From Clostridia bacterium (GTDB lineage: Bacteria > Bacillota > Clostridia > UBA1212 > UBA1255), in NCBI GenBank assembly GCA_016287565.1, contig JAEFAM010000016.1, positions 1 through 42,462 on the forward strand: a DNA stretch of 42,462 nt, written 5' to 3'. Shown one piece after another: positions 25,816-35,513 of the stretch. The notes below the pieces were generated by a model. The model searched no databases and was not told where the DNA came from. It was given only the letters and a program-made list of their open reading frames with translations. Position numbers and translations under genes: made by a program. Every line of letters starts with the position of its first letter. Position 1 is the stretch's first letter.

Positions 25816-26784
25816 TTATTCCATGTAGAACTCTCTGAAAATGGAATCTTTGGGCAATTCCAGTTTTGATACGGAGGCGAAGGGGTACAGGCAATCGGGA
25901 GAGATTATCCTGGTGAATTTCAGCTTCCATTCGTCGTCCAGTTCTTCATACATGGGCAATATCTTGTGCTTCAGATAGCAGATCTCGTACTCGAAAGATG
26001 AATTGAAGAAGAAATCCGCATACTGCTTCATAGGTTTTATGTACTTTTCCTCCCCTTCCCGGACGCTGGACCACATGCTTATGGACAGAGACAGAGGCGA
26101 ATTTCTGTGAACGCTATCGCGGATGGCCCGTCGCATGAAACGGATCTGCTTGGGATTGACCGAGACCGACTCCCCGTGATAGCTGCCCTGGTAATAGTCG
26201 AATGGGCAAATGTATACTCTGAATACACGGTGGAAATCGGTGCCTTCGATGAGCTTGGGGTTAAGAGACTGGATGCCTTCCACGATGATCATATCTTTTT
26301 CGGTAGGCGTCAATACCACGTCGCCCTCGTGGCTTTCGCCGGTGTTGAAATCGTACTTGGGCATCCTCACCTGCTCGCCTGCCATAAAACGGTTCATATC
26401 GGACTTAAAACGCTCCACGTCGAAAGCGTCGATCGTCTCGAAATCCAGGTCCATTTTATCCTTAGGCTCTTTCCCGGCGGCGATGGCCAGCTGCATGATA
26501 TATTCTCTGGAGTGGTAGTAATTGTCCAGTGAAATGAACGTGCAGTTGTATCCGTCCATAGTGAGCTTTTCCGCCAGGAGTTTGGAGAATGTGGTCTTGC
26601 CGGAAGAAGACGGACCAGTTACGAGCACCAGGTCCGTGATGCTCTCGTGGCAGTTTATATCGGCTACGTGTATCTCGTTTAAGAGCATCTCGAACTGCAG
26701 CTGGTGTCTGGCTTCTGCAAAATATACAAGTTCGTCTATCTCGCCGGTGGCGAATTTATTTACGTGTCTCGCGTTATAAAACAT
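25816..26784 (-). CDS. Uridine kinase-like nucleoside kinase
   Basis: This 322-residue protein is a P-loop kinase of the uridine kinase/phosphoribulokinase family, expected to phosphorylate uridine or another nucleoside. The Walker A motif GPSSSGKTT is at residues 57-65; FISLDNYYHSRE, KYDFNTGESHEG and IVEGIQSLNP are the further family motifs. Related clostridial nucleoside kinases carry an N-terminal TGS/threonyl-tRNA-synthetase-like region of over 200 residues; here only about 50 residues precede the kinase. The gene follows larA by 23 bases. Substrate not determined. Confidence 0.88.
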   Translation of the reverse strand: MFYNARHVNKFATGEIDELVYFAEARHQLQFEMLLNEIHVADINCHESITDLVLVTGPSSSGKTTFSKLLAEKLTMDGYNCTFISLDNYYHSREYIMQLAIAAGKEPKDKMDLDFETIDAFDVERFKSDMNRFMAGEQVRMPKYDFNTGESHEGDVVLTPTEKDMIIVEGIQSLNPKLIEGTDFHRVFRVYICPFDYYQGSYHGESVSVNPKQIRFMRRAIRDSVHRNSPLSLSISMWSSVREGEEKYIKPMKQYADFFFNSSFEYEICYLKHKILPMYEELDDEWKLKFTRIISPDCLYPFASVSKLELPKDSIFREFYME

Positions 26785-26807
26785 TTACGTGCACCTCTCT
26801 TATATGT

Positions 26808-28052
26808 TCACGGAAGCGGAAGCGTGCTGCCTCCGAAGGGCATGGAGATAACTGTCCCTTTTCCTCCGAATTTTGCCTGCGCGGCTCTATAAGCGCCGCT
26901 GACCGTTCTGAACGGCTTCATGAATATATTTTTAACAAGGTCCGGATCCATTTCCGAGACCATGTAGATATCTGCGTTTTTAAGCACCATGGCGATGGCG
27001 GCGGCTTTGTGGCCTCCGAGCACGAACTTATGGTTTAACCGGTCGATCAGCTCCTGAGGAGTCTTCGCTTCCGTCATCCATTGTTCGAACACGCTGCCTC
27101 CCAGGCCTTCGCTGCAGGCTCCAACCAGTATGATCACGCCGCCTTTTTTCACGGCGTGCTTGGCGTTGTCCAGCGCTTTCTGGGTCTGGTAAAGATTCAG
27201 GTCCTTGGGCTTTCCACCCTGGGAGCAGATTACGATATCGGCCCTTTGTGGGATCCTGATGCCGAACATATTGCGGAGGAATTCGCATGCTTCTCTGTGG
27301 GCTTTTACGGGATCGCCGGCATACGCCTTGACGATCTTTTTATGTTCGTCCAGAACCACGTTCAATATGTAATCCACTCCGACCATACGCCCCGCTTCTT
27401 CGATATCGTCCCTCAGAGGGTTCGTATCGATGTTGCCGGCGCAGGACCGCTCGTCGGTCATCAGGCGGTGGTTGCACTGGATGGCGGAGGGCGTGGAGCA
27501 GCCGGGCATGATGGCCTTGACGCCTCCTGAGAATCCGGCGAAATAGTGGAATTCCACGTTGCCCAGGCATATTATCCTGTCAGACTCGGCAACTGTCCTC
27601 GTTATATCTACCGGAGTTCCGCGGACGGTAGTGCCGTAATGCACGCAGTCGTCGGGATCGCTGTCAACGACTTTAACTCTGCCGTAACATTCCTGACCCA
27701 CCAGGCGGATATGTTCTTCCTCTGTCTGGCGGCGGTGGGAGCCCAGTGCCGATACCACTGTGATATCCTTATCCGGGATCCCGGCTTTATTGAGCCTGTT
27801 AAGGAGCGGGACGATGACCTTATACGTAGGCATTGGGCGGGTGACGTCGCTGGTGACAATGGCCACCTTCTCACCGGGCTTAAAGATATCTTCTATGCGG
27901 CCGGCGGCAACGGGCTCGTCGAGCGCCCTCTCCACTTCCCCCGGCTCCGATTCGGGAGCACGCACGGACAACGGCAGAAGCTGGCTGATGATATGTTCGT
28001 CAGCCACGTCGACGCTTTGAATCCCGCTTCCGAAACCGTATTCCAGGCGCAT
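26808..28052 (-). CDS. larA: Nickel-dependent lactate racemase family protein (LarA)
   Basis: The 414-residue protein belongs to the LarA family, which interconverts D- and L-lactate or related 2-hydroxyacids with a nickel-pincer nucleotide cofactor. The key residues fall where expected: Arg72 (TRP), His106 (GSHRRQT), His169 and Lys179 in EFHYFAGFSGGVKAIMPG, and His195 (NHRLM), matching His108, His174, Lys184 and His200 of L. plantarum LarA. The lysine is the one that attaches the cofactor. The cofactor genes larB, larC and larE are not in the window. Many LarA homologues act on other hydroxyacids, so the substrate is not certain. A GAGGAGAAAGG stretch precedes the ATG. Confidence 0.92.
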   Translation of the reverse strand: MRLEYGFGSGIQSVDVADEHIISQLLPLSVRAPESEPGEVERALDEPVAAGRIEDIFKPGEKVAIVTSDVTRPMPTYKVIVPLLNRLNKAGIPDKDITVVSALGSHRRQTEEEHIRLVGQECYGRVKVVDSDPDDCVHYGTTVRGTPVDITRTVAESDRIICLGNVEFHYFAGFSGGVKAIMPGCSTPSAIQCNHRLMTDERSCAGNIDTNPLRDDIEEAGRMVGVDYILNVVLDEHKKIVKAYAGDPVKAHREACEFLRNMFGIRIPQRADIVICSQGGKPKDLNLYQTQKALDNAKHAVKKGGVIILVGACSEGLGGSVFEQWMTEAKTPQELIDRLNHKFVLGGHKAAAIAMVLKNADIYMVSEMDPDLVKNIFMKPFRTVSGAYRAAQAKFGGKGTVISMPFGGSTLPLP

Positions 28053-28087
28053 TCCTTTCTCCTCTTAACAAAAATCTTTTATTCCTC

Positions 28088-28122
28088 AAAAATGCCGCCC
28101 GGGACCGTCCCAAGCGGCATTT
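28088..28122 (-). terminator. Terminator of gdhA, at the start of the larA leader
   Basis: Arms 28114-28122 and 28090-28098 make a 9-bp stem, with further G-C pairs inside the loop. On the minus strand it ends in five T (complement of 28088-28092). It lies 27 bases after the gdhA stop. Confidence 0.82.
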
Positions 28123-28130
28123 CCGATTAA

Positions 28131-29609
<1,479 letters not shown>

Positions 29610-29617
<8 letters not shown>

Positions 29618-31304
29618 TATAAAATGTTATATTTCTAATAAACACGGTACCGTATTCACATCCGTATGAAAAAACGTAGATCATATCGCTGTCCGTAACG
29701 TCCGTCAGATCGAAATAAGTCGTTCTGAACTCCGAAAAATCGGGAAAATCACCGACGCGGCTGACAGAAGCAGCCAGTTCGGCATAACAGAGTTCCCACT
29801 TATTATGTGGTTCAACGTTATCAGGATGATAAGAATCCGTGCAGAACGACAGGAACGCGTTTTCCTCCATAGTTCCCGTAGGAGAAGGATCGTAATCTGC
29901 ATAAGTATAATATTCCACCGTGCATCCCGAGAATAATGAAAGATCCAAATACCCCAGATCGATACTATCGGTTGAAGATAAGAATCTGAAAATAGGAGAA
30001 TCGTAACCGGGACCGAATTCATTCATATACTGCCAGGCAGCGATCTGATCGTCAGGATGGAATTCTCCGAAAGCCATCATATTTAACACAACTTTATTAT
30101 CCGGCTGATATTGGTACGCGAAATCCCAAAGCTCATTGAAATCGTCGATGACGAGCATATATGAATCGATCTCGTATTCTCCTGTCTCGAAAACGGCGTT
30201 GATCCTGAGAGTATATATTCCGCGGTTTAATTCAGAAAGATCGGTGAGGCACACAGGATCTCCTAACGTGCCGAACGTTGAGCGCGCTGCCATACTCACA
30301 TCGATGTCATGACCTGATCTAAGGCTGTCGAGTTGTTTATAAACGCCGTCGCATATAACCTGATCCCGGTCGTCCAGAACGCTGTATGTAATGTATCTTA
30401 ACGGAGACCTGCTGTTATACGCATAGCCCGAAACGAATATTTCCTCTCCGATATGAAGATAGATCTCATCCGGATCGTTAGTGATCGAAGAGTTGTTGCG
30501 TCCAAAATAATCGGGACCTGAAATGTAAACCTTATCAACGGCACCTTCGAAATACTCATCGCCGGGGACAACGGTGGGAGTTGCTGAAGGCGCGGCCGTA
30601 GGCGCAGCTGTAGGAGCGAAAGTCGGCGTTGCCGTGGGCATTGACGTCGGCGTGGAAGTCGGAGTCAACGTCGGCGTGGAAGTGGAAGTCGGAGTCAACG
30701 TCGGAGTGGGCCGTGTATCGGGAGTCGCTGTCTTTCCGGGCGTAGGCGGTATCGGAGTAGCGGTATCGACGATTCCTGTCTCGGTTGGAGCGGCCGTATC
30801 AGAGGGCGCGATCGTGCCCGTATCATCTGGAGTATTGACCCCGTCCGTGGTAAGCTCGGGGGTCCAGGAAGGTTCGGAGGCGGTATCCGTCGGAGCGGAA
30901 GTATCGTAAGGCGCCGGAACGGTGATTTCAGGCGACGTCGATGGCAACGGAGAAGCAGAATCGTCCGGAGGAATAGTTGGCAATACGTCCTGCGAAGCCA
31001 TGGGCTCGGACGTAGGCTCCGGATTACGGTTCTTATTGACCACTTTTATCAAAACGATCCCGGCGACGATGAACAGTATCACGATAGCGGCATCGAGGAT
31101 GAGGTTGCGGACGAAAGTGCCGTTTGAGGAACGTTTGCCGCTCCCGGCAGATCTGACTGCGCCGATTTTTTTAGCGTTGTTACCGGTAACAGCGGCGGAT
31201 TTCTCACCTTCCGCGGCCTTCTTTGCGTTGCAGAAATCGGTATATTTCTTAATATGTCTTTCGGAAATTCCTGACATAAGTTGGCGGATCATATCATCTT
31301 TCAT
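29610..31304 (-). CDS. Membrane protein with Thr/Pro stalk, probable ECF anti-sigma factor
   Basis: This 564-residue protein has a cytosolic N-terminus (1-66), one membrane helix (about 67-89), a long Thr/Pro/Ser-rich stalk (about 94-248, with repeats such as TPTSTPT) and an outside domain (about 250-564) with beta-rich, Ig-like patterns. Its ATG overlaps the stop of the ECF sigma gene (ATGA), and GGAGGG precedes it. A single-pass protein made in step with an ECF sigma factor is usually its anti-sigma factor, with the N-terminus holding the sigma; MIRQLMSGISERHIKKY would be the candidate helix. This resembles the RsgI-type outside-sensing anti-sigma factors of Clostridium in layout only. What the outer domain binds is unknown. 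Confidence 0.78.
30590..30715 (-). repeat. Low-complexity Thr/Pro-coding repeats
   Basis: The DNA for the stalk of the membrane protein contains degenerate 6-18 base repeats (units coding PT, TPTS and APT). Two longer near-copies around 30650-30710 code TSTPTLTPTST-like stretches. Such DNA can change length by slippage. Confidence 0.6.
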
Positions 31305-31852
31305 ATGTCGATTCCCTCCTTATCCAGGAACTGTTTAAGCTTCTTTTTCACGCGGTGGATAATACTTTTTACCGACCCGGTGGGTATGCCGAACCGTTCG
31401 GATATCTCTTCGATAGATTCATCGAAATAAAACCTGGCAACGAATATCATATTCTGCTTTTCGGAAAGCGTGTCAAGAAATTTATCTATCACGTTGGTGA
31501 TGGCGATCCGCGTCAGCGTCTCGTCAACTGAATAAGTTTTATATTCCGCGGCTTCAAGCGGCAACGCGTTGCTGATGGCCTCGTTTCTCAGATTGTGAAG
31601 TTTCTTGTAAACGTTGATGGCGTTGTGCCGGACGACGCTGGCCAGATAGGAGCTCAAACGTTCGGGATGTGCCGGAGGAATGCTGTTCCAGATATCGAGA
31701 AAAGAATCGTTGATGACTTCGATCACGTCTTCCGGATTGCCGAGGATGTTGAAAGCAATAGTGAAACAGTACGGGTAATACCTCTTCTCGAGTTCCCGCA
31801 GCACGGTCTCGTCTCTCTTTTCCAGCAATTCGATGATCTCTTTATCAGTCAA
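31301..31852 (-). CDS. ECF-type RNA polymerase sigma factor
   Basis: This 183-residue protein has sigma region 2 (about residues 22-80, with ILGNPEDVIEVINDSFLDIW for -10 recognition in two parts) and region 4 (about 125-178, with ISERFGIPTGSVKSIIHR as the helix-turn-helix). The spacing without region 3 is that of ECF sigma factors. The only start in frame is the TTG at 31852; an in-frame TGA lies a few codons upstream. A GGAG about 11 bases upstream is poorly spaced. A short leader ORF ends across this TTG. The membrane protein gene follows with an ATGA overlap. Confidence 0.92.
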   Translation of the reverse strand: MTDKEIIELLEKRDETVLRELEKRYYPYCFTIAFNILGNPEDVIEVINDSFLDIWNSIPPAHPERLSSYLASVVRHNAINVYKKLHNLRNEAISNALPLEAAEYKTYSVDETLTRIAITNVIDKFLDTLSEKQNMIFVARFYFDESIEEISERFGIPTGSVKSIIHRVKKKLKQFLDKEGIDI

Positions 31853-31896
31853 AGCAAACGGTTCTCCGGGTCAAAAAGCGATCTGGGCTCATTCAT
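31849..31896 (-). CDS. 15-codon leader ORF overlapping the sigma factor start
   Basis: An ATG at 31896, preceded by AAGGG at suitable spacing, opens a frame of 15 codons (peptide MNEPRSLFDPENRLL). Its TGA (31851-31849) overlaps the TTG start of the sigma gene by two bases. This ORF has a better start signal than the sigma gene, so translation of the sigma factor may depend on it. It is too short for coding statistics; the claim rests on layout alone. Confidence 0.45.
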   Translation of the reverse strand: MNEPRSLFDPENRLL

Positions 31897-31914
31897 AAAC
31901 GCCCTTGTTTTAAA

Positions 31915-31941
31915 GACAATTTACGCAAAAGAAAAGTTGCA
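31915..31941 (-). promoter_or_regulatory. Possible ECF-type promoter for the sigma operon
   Basis: TGCAAC (31941-31936) and TGTC (31918-31915) are 17 bases apart on the minus strand, similar to ECF promoters such as TGTAAC-17-CGAC. It would place the start about a dozen bases before the leader ORF and suggest self-regulation. The match is loose; no good sigma-A promoter was seen. Confidence 0.28.
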
Positions 31942-31962
31942 TTAAAAGCGATAACGTTTCGT

Positions 31963-32023
31963 AAAAAAGATTGCCGGAGGACCAGCGCGGATCCCCCGGC
32001 ATTTTTGTGATCTCGAAGATCAC
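31963..32023 (-). terminator. Double-hairpin terminator after the anchored repeat protein
   Basis: A perfect 7-bp hairpin (32017-32023 with 32007-32013, 3-base loop) is followed by a 9-bp stem with one mismatch (31992-32000 with 31973-31981). On the minus strand a T-run comes next (complement of A-run 31963-31968). It begins 13 bases after the stop of the gene at 32036. Confidence 0.8.
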
Positions 32024-32035
32024 ATTATGGTTTCA

Positions 32036-33499
32036 TTATTTCTTCTTGCCCTTGGCGATAACGATACCGGCCACGATGGCGGCAACGGCCACTGCGGCAA
32101 CCACGATACCGATGATCAGGCCGGTGTTGCTCTTGCCGTCCTTCTTGTCATCGGTCTTGTTGTCGGTCTTTTCGGTGACAACGGGAGCGTCGGTGACTTC
32201 GGGAGCGTCGGTAACTGCAGGTGCGTCAGTAACAACGGGTGCGTCGGTAACTGCGGGAGCATCGGTAACCACAGGTGCCTCGGTAGCGGGCGCTTCGGTA
32301 GGAACTTCCGTGGGAGCCTTGGTAGGATTGGCGGCCTGGACCTTGCTGAAATCTCCGTCGAAAGCGAGAGCGGCTTCTTCGCTCTGGAAGAAAGCGATGT
32401 AGTCGATGTCCATCTCGGTATCCACGGTAGCGGAATTGTTAAGGGCGTCGAATCTGAAGCCAAGCCATACGTCGCCGTTCAGAGCGTTGTTCTTGAAGGA
32501 GTTGTTGGCAGTGGGATCGATCACCACGGTCTGCCAGTCGGGATTGGTCCAGTCGTAACTGATAATGGTGGAATAACCGCCGGTAGCGCCGGAGATGGAG
32601 GTGGTGTACATGAAGCATTCGCCGGAACCCTGAGGCTCGGAGATATCGGCGAGTTTAAGCCTTATGGCCATGTAGGGATAAAGCGCGCACTCGATATCTT
32701 CCAGCTCGTCGGTGTCAAGAGAGAATACCTGAGCGAAATTCATGCTGTACTGGGCATCGAAGCTGCCCTCGGAAACTGTAAGGTGGAGCGTTCCGTCTTC
32801 ATTGACTTCCCAGGTCATATAACCGGAAGACATGTCGTCCAGCATGCTGAGGTCGAGCTCGGACATCTTGAAATAGGTTGCGGCAGGAAGCGTATCGGTT
32901 CCGCCCAGTTCATCGGGAGCTTTCTCGATAGCAGGAAGTTCGCCGTAAGGAACGCCCTCGGGCTCAACGACGTATTCAACGTACATACGAAGGCAGAGCT
33001 TGTTGACTAATTCGCCGTCTCTCAAAACGGCCTGGCCGGGATAATTGACGCCCAGAGACCAGACGCCGACGCCTGAACCTGCATCGTCTCTGGCATCGGA
33101 AAGTTCCATATAGTAGGAACCGGCGGGAAGATAATTGCCCTCCTCATATTCGAATCCAAGGATCGAGTTGTCCTCGAAATCTTCGAACTCGAAAGGTCCG
33201 GAGACAGGCGTGCCCTTGGTCGTGGTCTTATAGTCGGTATCCCATTTCCAAAGAGTAACGGTAAGGCAGCCGACGTTGTCGGACCAGCTGGGGCAAACGA
33301 AAGCGACCTGCTTAACTTCTCCGACGGTAGTGAATACGGAACCTACGGTGTCGAAATCCGCGTTGTACATCTGCATGGCAGTAGAAGTATCAGGGGGATT
33401 GAAGTTTCCTGAAACGTTCTCCTGTACGTCTGCGAAGGAAATGCTGACCATCGTAAGGCAAATAGCCACGGAGAGAAGCATAACTATGATCTTTCTCAT
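32036..33499 (-). CDS. Secreted repeat-linker protein with C-terminal membrane anchor
   Basis: This 487-residue protein of unknown function has a signal peptide (cleavage after about Ala23, SFA/DV), two beta-rich outer regions (about 25-190 and 205-385), a Thr/Pro linker (about 390-442) and a C-terminal membrane helix (about 461-483) ending KGKKK. There is no LPxTG sorting signal; the anchor is the helix itself. The second outer region, with DWQTVVIDPTAN and MDIDYIAFF, looks like the jelly-roll carbohydrate-binding modules of surface proteins, judged by eye. AGGAGG precedes the ATG by 12 bases. It has its own promoter and terminator. It lies between hflC and the sigma operon and shares the Thr/Pro stalk style with the sigma partner and the lipoprotein at 6501. 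Confidence 0.82.
   Translation of the reverse strand: MRKIIVMLLSVAICLTMVSISFADVQENVSGNFNPPDTSTAMQMYNADFDTVGSVFTTVGEVKQVAFVCPSWSDNVGCLTVTLWKWDTDYKTTTKGTPVSGPFEFEDFEDNSILGFEYEEGNYLPAGSYYMELSDARDDAGSGVGVWSLGVNYPGQAVLRDGELVNKLCLRMYVEYVVEPEGVPYGELPAIEKAPDELGGTDTLPAATYFKMSELDLSMLDDMSSGYMTWEVNEDGTLHLTVSEGSFDAQYSMNFAQVFSLDTDELEDIECALYPYMAIRLKLADISEPQGSGECFMYTTSISGATGGYSTIISYDWTNPDWQTVVIDPTANNSFKNNALNGDVWLGFRFDALNNSATVDTEMDIDYIAFFQSEEAALAFDGDFSKVQAANPTKAPTEVPTEAPATEAPVVTDAPAVTDAPVVTDAPAVTDAPEVTDAPVVTEKTDNKTDDKKDGKSNTGLIIGIVVAAVAVAAIVAGIVIAKGKKK
32174..32272 (-). repeat. 18-bp tandem repeats coding VTDAP hexapeptides
   Basis: About five and a half copies of an 18-base unit code (V/A/E)VTDAP repeats at residues 410-442. 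Copies differ at third positions and at the first residue of the unit, so they are old enough to have drifted, but copy number could vary between strains. Confidence 0.8.
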
Positions 33500-33534
33500 A
33501 ATAAGAAAAAACCTCCTGTTTGATTGATATGGTT

Positions 33535-33563
33535 AGTTTACTCCAATAAAGAGCGGAATTCAA
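33535..33563 (-). promoter_or_regulatory. Candidate promoter for the anchored repeat protein
   Basis: TTGAAT (33563-33558) and TAAACT (33540-33535) are 17 bases apart on the minus strand. The TGA within the -35 box is the stop codon of hflC (33562-33560). Each box matches the consensus at 4 of 6 positions. Confidence 0.5.
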
Positions 33564-34498
33564 TCGTTATTTTCGGCGGACACATTTTCAGAAATGTAAT
33601 TGCCGCTCAGTATCTTCGCCAGTTCGGAATCGGGGCCAAGCACCACGGTCTTCTCCGGAACGTTGCCGTTTCCGGCAGTCTCGGCGATGAGAGAAGCGCG
33701 AAGCGTGTCGAGGGACTTAGTAAAGGCGTAGAATTCCTGCTTTTCGGGAGTGTTGTACGCCTCCGCCAGCAGCCTCATATACTCCTGCTCCCCTTCCGCC
33801 ACGATGGCCTCCGCCTGGGCCTGTGCGTCGGAAATGATTATATTCACGTTTTTATCCACGTCGTTGCGCTTCTTCTGAGCTTCGGCTTCGCCTTCGGCGA
33901 TATACGTCTGCTTGATCTTGTTGCGCTCGGCGATCATTCGCTCGAACACTGCGGATTCGTTCTCTTTAGGCAGGTCGAACCGCTTGATCTTAACGTCCGT
34001 GACCTCGATGCCGTAAGGGATCGTAAGTTCCTTGACCTGCTCGAATACTTTATTGTTCAGGTCGTTCTTGCCCTCGCTTTCGGAAAGCTGGATTATGGTC
34101 TCCTGCGGCATGGTACCGATGATGTTCTTAAGCGCGTTGTATGTAGACGCGTCAAGGCGGCTGAGCGCCTCGGAGGTGGTCCCCAGCGTTCTGTAGAACG
34201 TCAGCGGATCGGTGATCTTCCAGAGCACGTAGCTGTCGACGCTCATAGCTTTGGAGTCCGAGGTCAACACGTCGGATTCCGGCAGATCATACAGCTGAAC
34301 GTTGTTCTTAAGCTTCTTAACGCTGTCTACGAAGGGTATTTTTAGGTGAAGCCCCGCGTCTTCCTTGACTTCGATGACTTTGGAAAAACGCATAAGCAGC
34401 GCGTACTCATCCTCTTTTACCGTGTAGAACATATTGAGAAGGATGGCGAAAAGGAAAACGATTCCGATAACGATGATAAATTTAACGTACTTTTTCAT
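33560..34498 (-). CDS. hflC: HflC-type SPFH membrane protein
   Basis: HflC forms with HflK a large membrane cage which, in E. coli, controls the FtsH protease. The 312-residue protein has one N-terminal membrane helix (about 6-24) and an SPFH/band-7 domain (about 25-190, with FSKVIEVKEDAGLHLKIPF), then a helix rich in Ala, Glu and Lys (EGEAEAQKKRNDVD). It follows hflK by 14 bases. No ftsH is in the window. Confidence 0.9.
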   Translation of the reverse strand: MKKYVKFIIVIGIVFLFAILLNMFYTVKEDEYALLMRFSKVIEVKEDAGLHLKIPFVDSVKKLKNNVQLYDLPESDVLTSDSKAMSVDSYVLWKITDPLTFYRTLGTTSEALSRLDASTYNALKNIIGTMPQETIIQLSESEGKNDLNNKVFEQVKELTIPYGIEVTDVKIKRFDLPKENESAVFERMIAERNKIKQTYIAEGEAEAQKKRNDVDKNVNIIISDAQAQAEAIVAEGEQEYMRLLAEAYNTPEKQEFYAFTKSLDTLRASLIAETAGNGNVPEKTVVLGPDSELAKILSGNYISENVSAENND

Positions 34499-34512
34499 TT
34501 GTCTTCCCCCTT

Positions 34513-35487
34513 TCAGGCCAGCTTATCGAGAGGAAGGATCGTTTCCGTACCCGTCTCATCTGTCAAGATAATTAACTTGACATCCTTCAGCACTTCTTCC
34601 AGCATCTCGTAATACATCCTTTTCCTGGTGATCTCCGGGTTCAGGATATATTCGCTGTACATGGCTTCGAACATGGCAACTTTTTCTTTGGCTTCGTTGA
34701 TCCTGTTCTGCTTCCTGTACTGCGCATTCTGGAGAAGCTTGTCAGCTTCAGCCTCCGCCTTCGGTATCTCCGCGTTCTCGTAAGCCTGGGCTTCGTTGAT
34801 TGCCGTCTCTTTTCCCTGCTTGGCGGTCTCCACGGCTTTGAACGCCTGGGAAACGGCCTCGTTGGGCGCCTCTGCGTCCTGGATCTTGACGCTCTCTAAT
34901 GAGATGCCGAAGTCATATTTGGAAAGCTCGTTGTAGATGGCTTCCTTGATCTCGCTCTGTATGGTGCTCTTTTTAGTCGTGAGCACGTCGTCTACCTGGT
35001 AGGAACCTACTACGGTGCGGATCTGGGACTGGACAAGGCTTTTAAGTATCGCTTCGGGCTCAACGCTGCTGTAGAGATACTTGGTGGGATTGGAAATGCG
35101 GTACTCCACGAAGAAATCCACGTTGACGATGTTGAAGTCGCCGGTGATCATCTTGCTCTCGTTGTCAACGCTGACGGTCTGGCCGTTTTCCAGCGTCTTG
35201 AAACCGATCTCGACTTTTTTGATCACGTTGACCTCCAGCTTCTCCACCTTCTGTATCCCAAAAGGCGCTTTGAAGTGGATCCCGGCTTCGTCAACCACGG
35301 CGGTTATCTTACCGAAAGTAGTGACCACGGCGCTCTGGGTCTCTTCTACCGTATACCAGCATCCGGAAATGAGGATGATGGCGATCACGGCGATGATCAG
35401 GATCGGAATGAGCTTTTTCAATTTTGCTTTCGTCTCGGGCGTGATCTTTTTGAACGGATTTTCAACTACCGTATATGTCGGAGACAT
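34513..35487 (-). CDS. hflK: HflK-type SPFH membrane protein
   Basis: Partner of HflC. The 324-residue protein has a cytosolic N-terminus, one membrane helix (about 26-43), an SPFH domain beginning TVEETQSAVVTTFGKI, the typical QSQIRTVVGSYQVDDVL stretch, and a long charged helix with repeated AEA motifs. It is shorter than E. coli HflK (419 residues) because the Gly/Pro-rich end regions are missing. GGGGG precedes the ATG. The order hflK-hflC is the usual one. Confidence 0.9.
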   Translation of the reverse strand: MSPTYTVVENPFKKITPETKAKLKKLIPILIIAVIAIILISGCWYTVEETQSAVVTTFGKITAVVDEAGIHFKAPFGIQKVEKLEVNVIKKVEIGFKTLENGQTVSVDNESKMITGDFNIVNVDFFVEYRISNPTKYLYSSVEPEAILKSLVQSQIRTVVGSYQVDDVLTTKKSTIQSEIKEAIYNELSKYDFGISLESVKIQDAEAPNEAVSQAFKAVETAKQGKETAINEAQAYENAEIPKAEAEADKLLQNAQYRKQNRINEAKEKVAMFEAMYSEYILNPEITRKRMYYEMLEEVLKDVKLIILTDETGTETILPLDKLA

Positions 35488-35513
35488 AGGCGTTACCCCC
35501 TTTTTAATGATCT

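Noticed and set aside
32174-32272. CRISPR-like repeats
   Set aside because: The 18-base units are contiguous with no spacers and keep one reading frame coding VTDAP.
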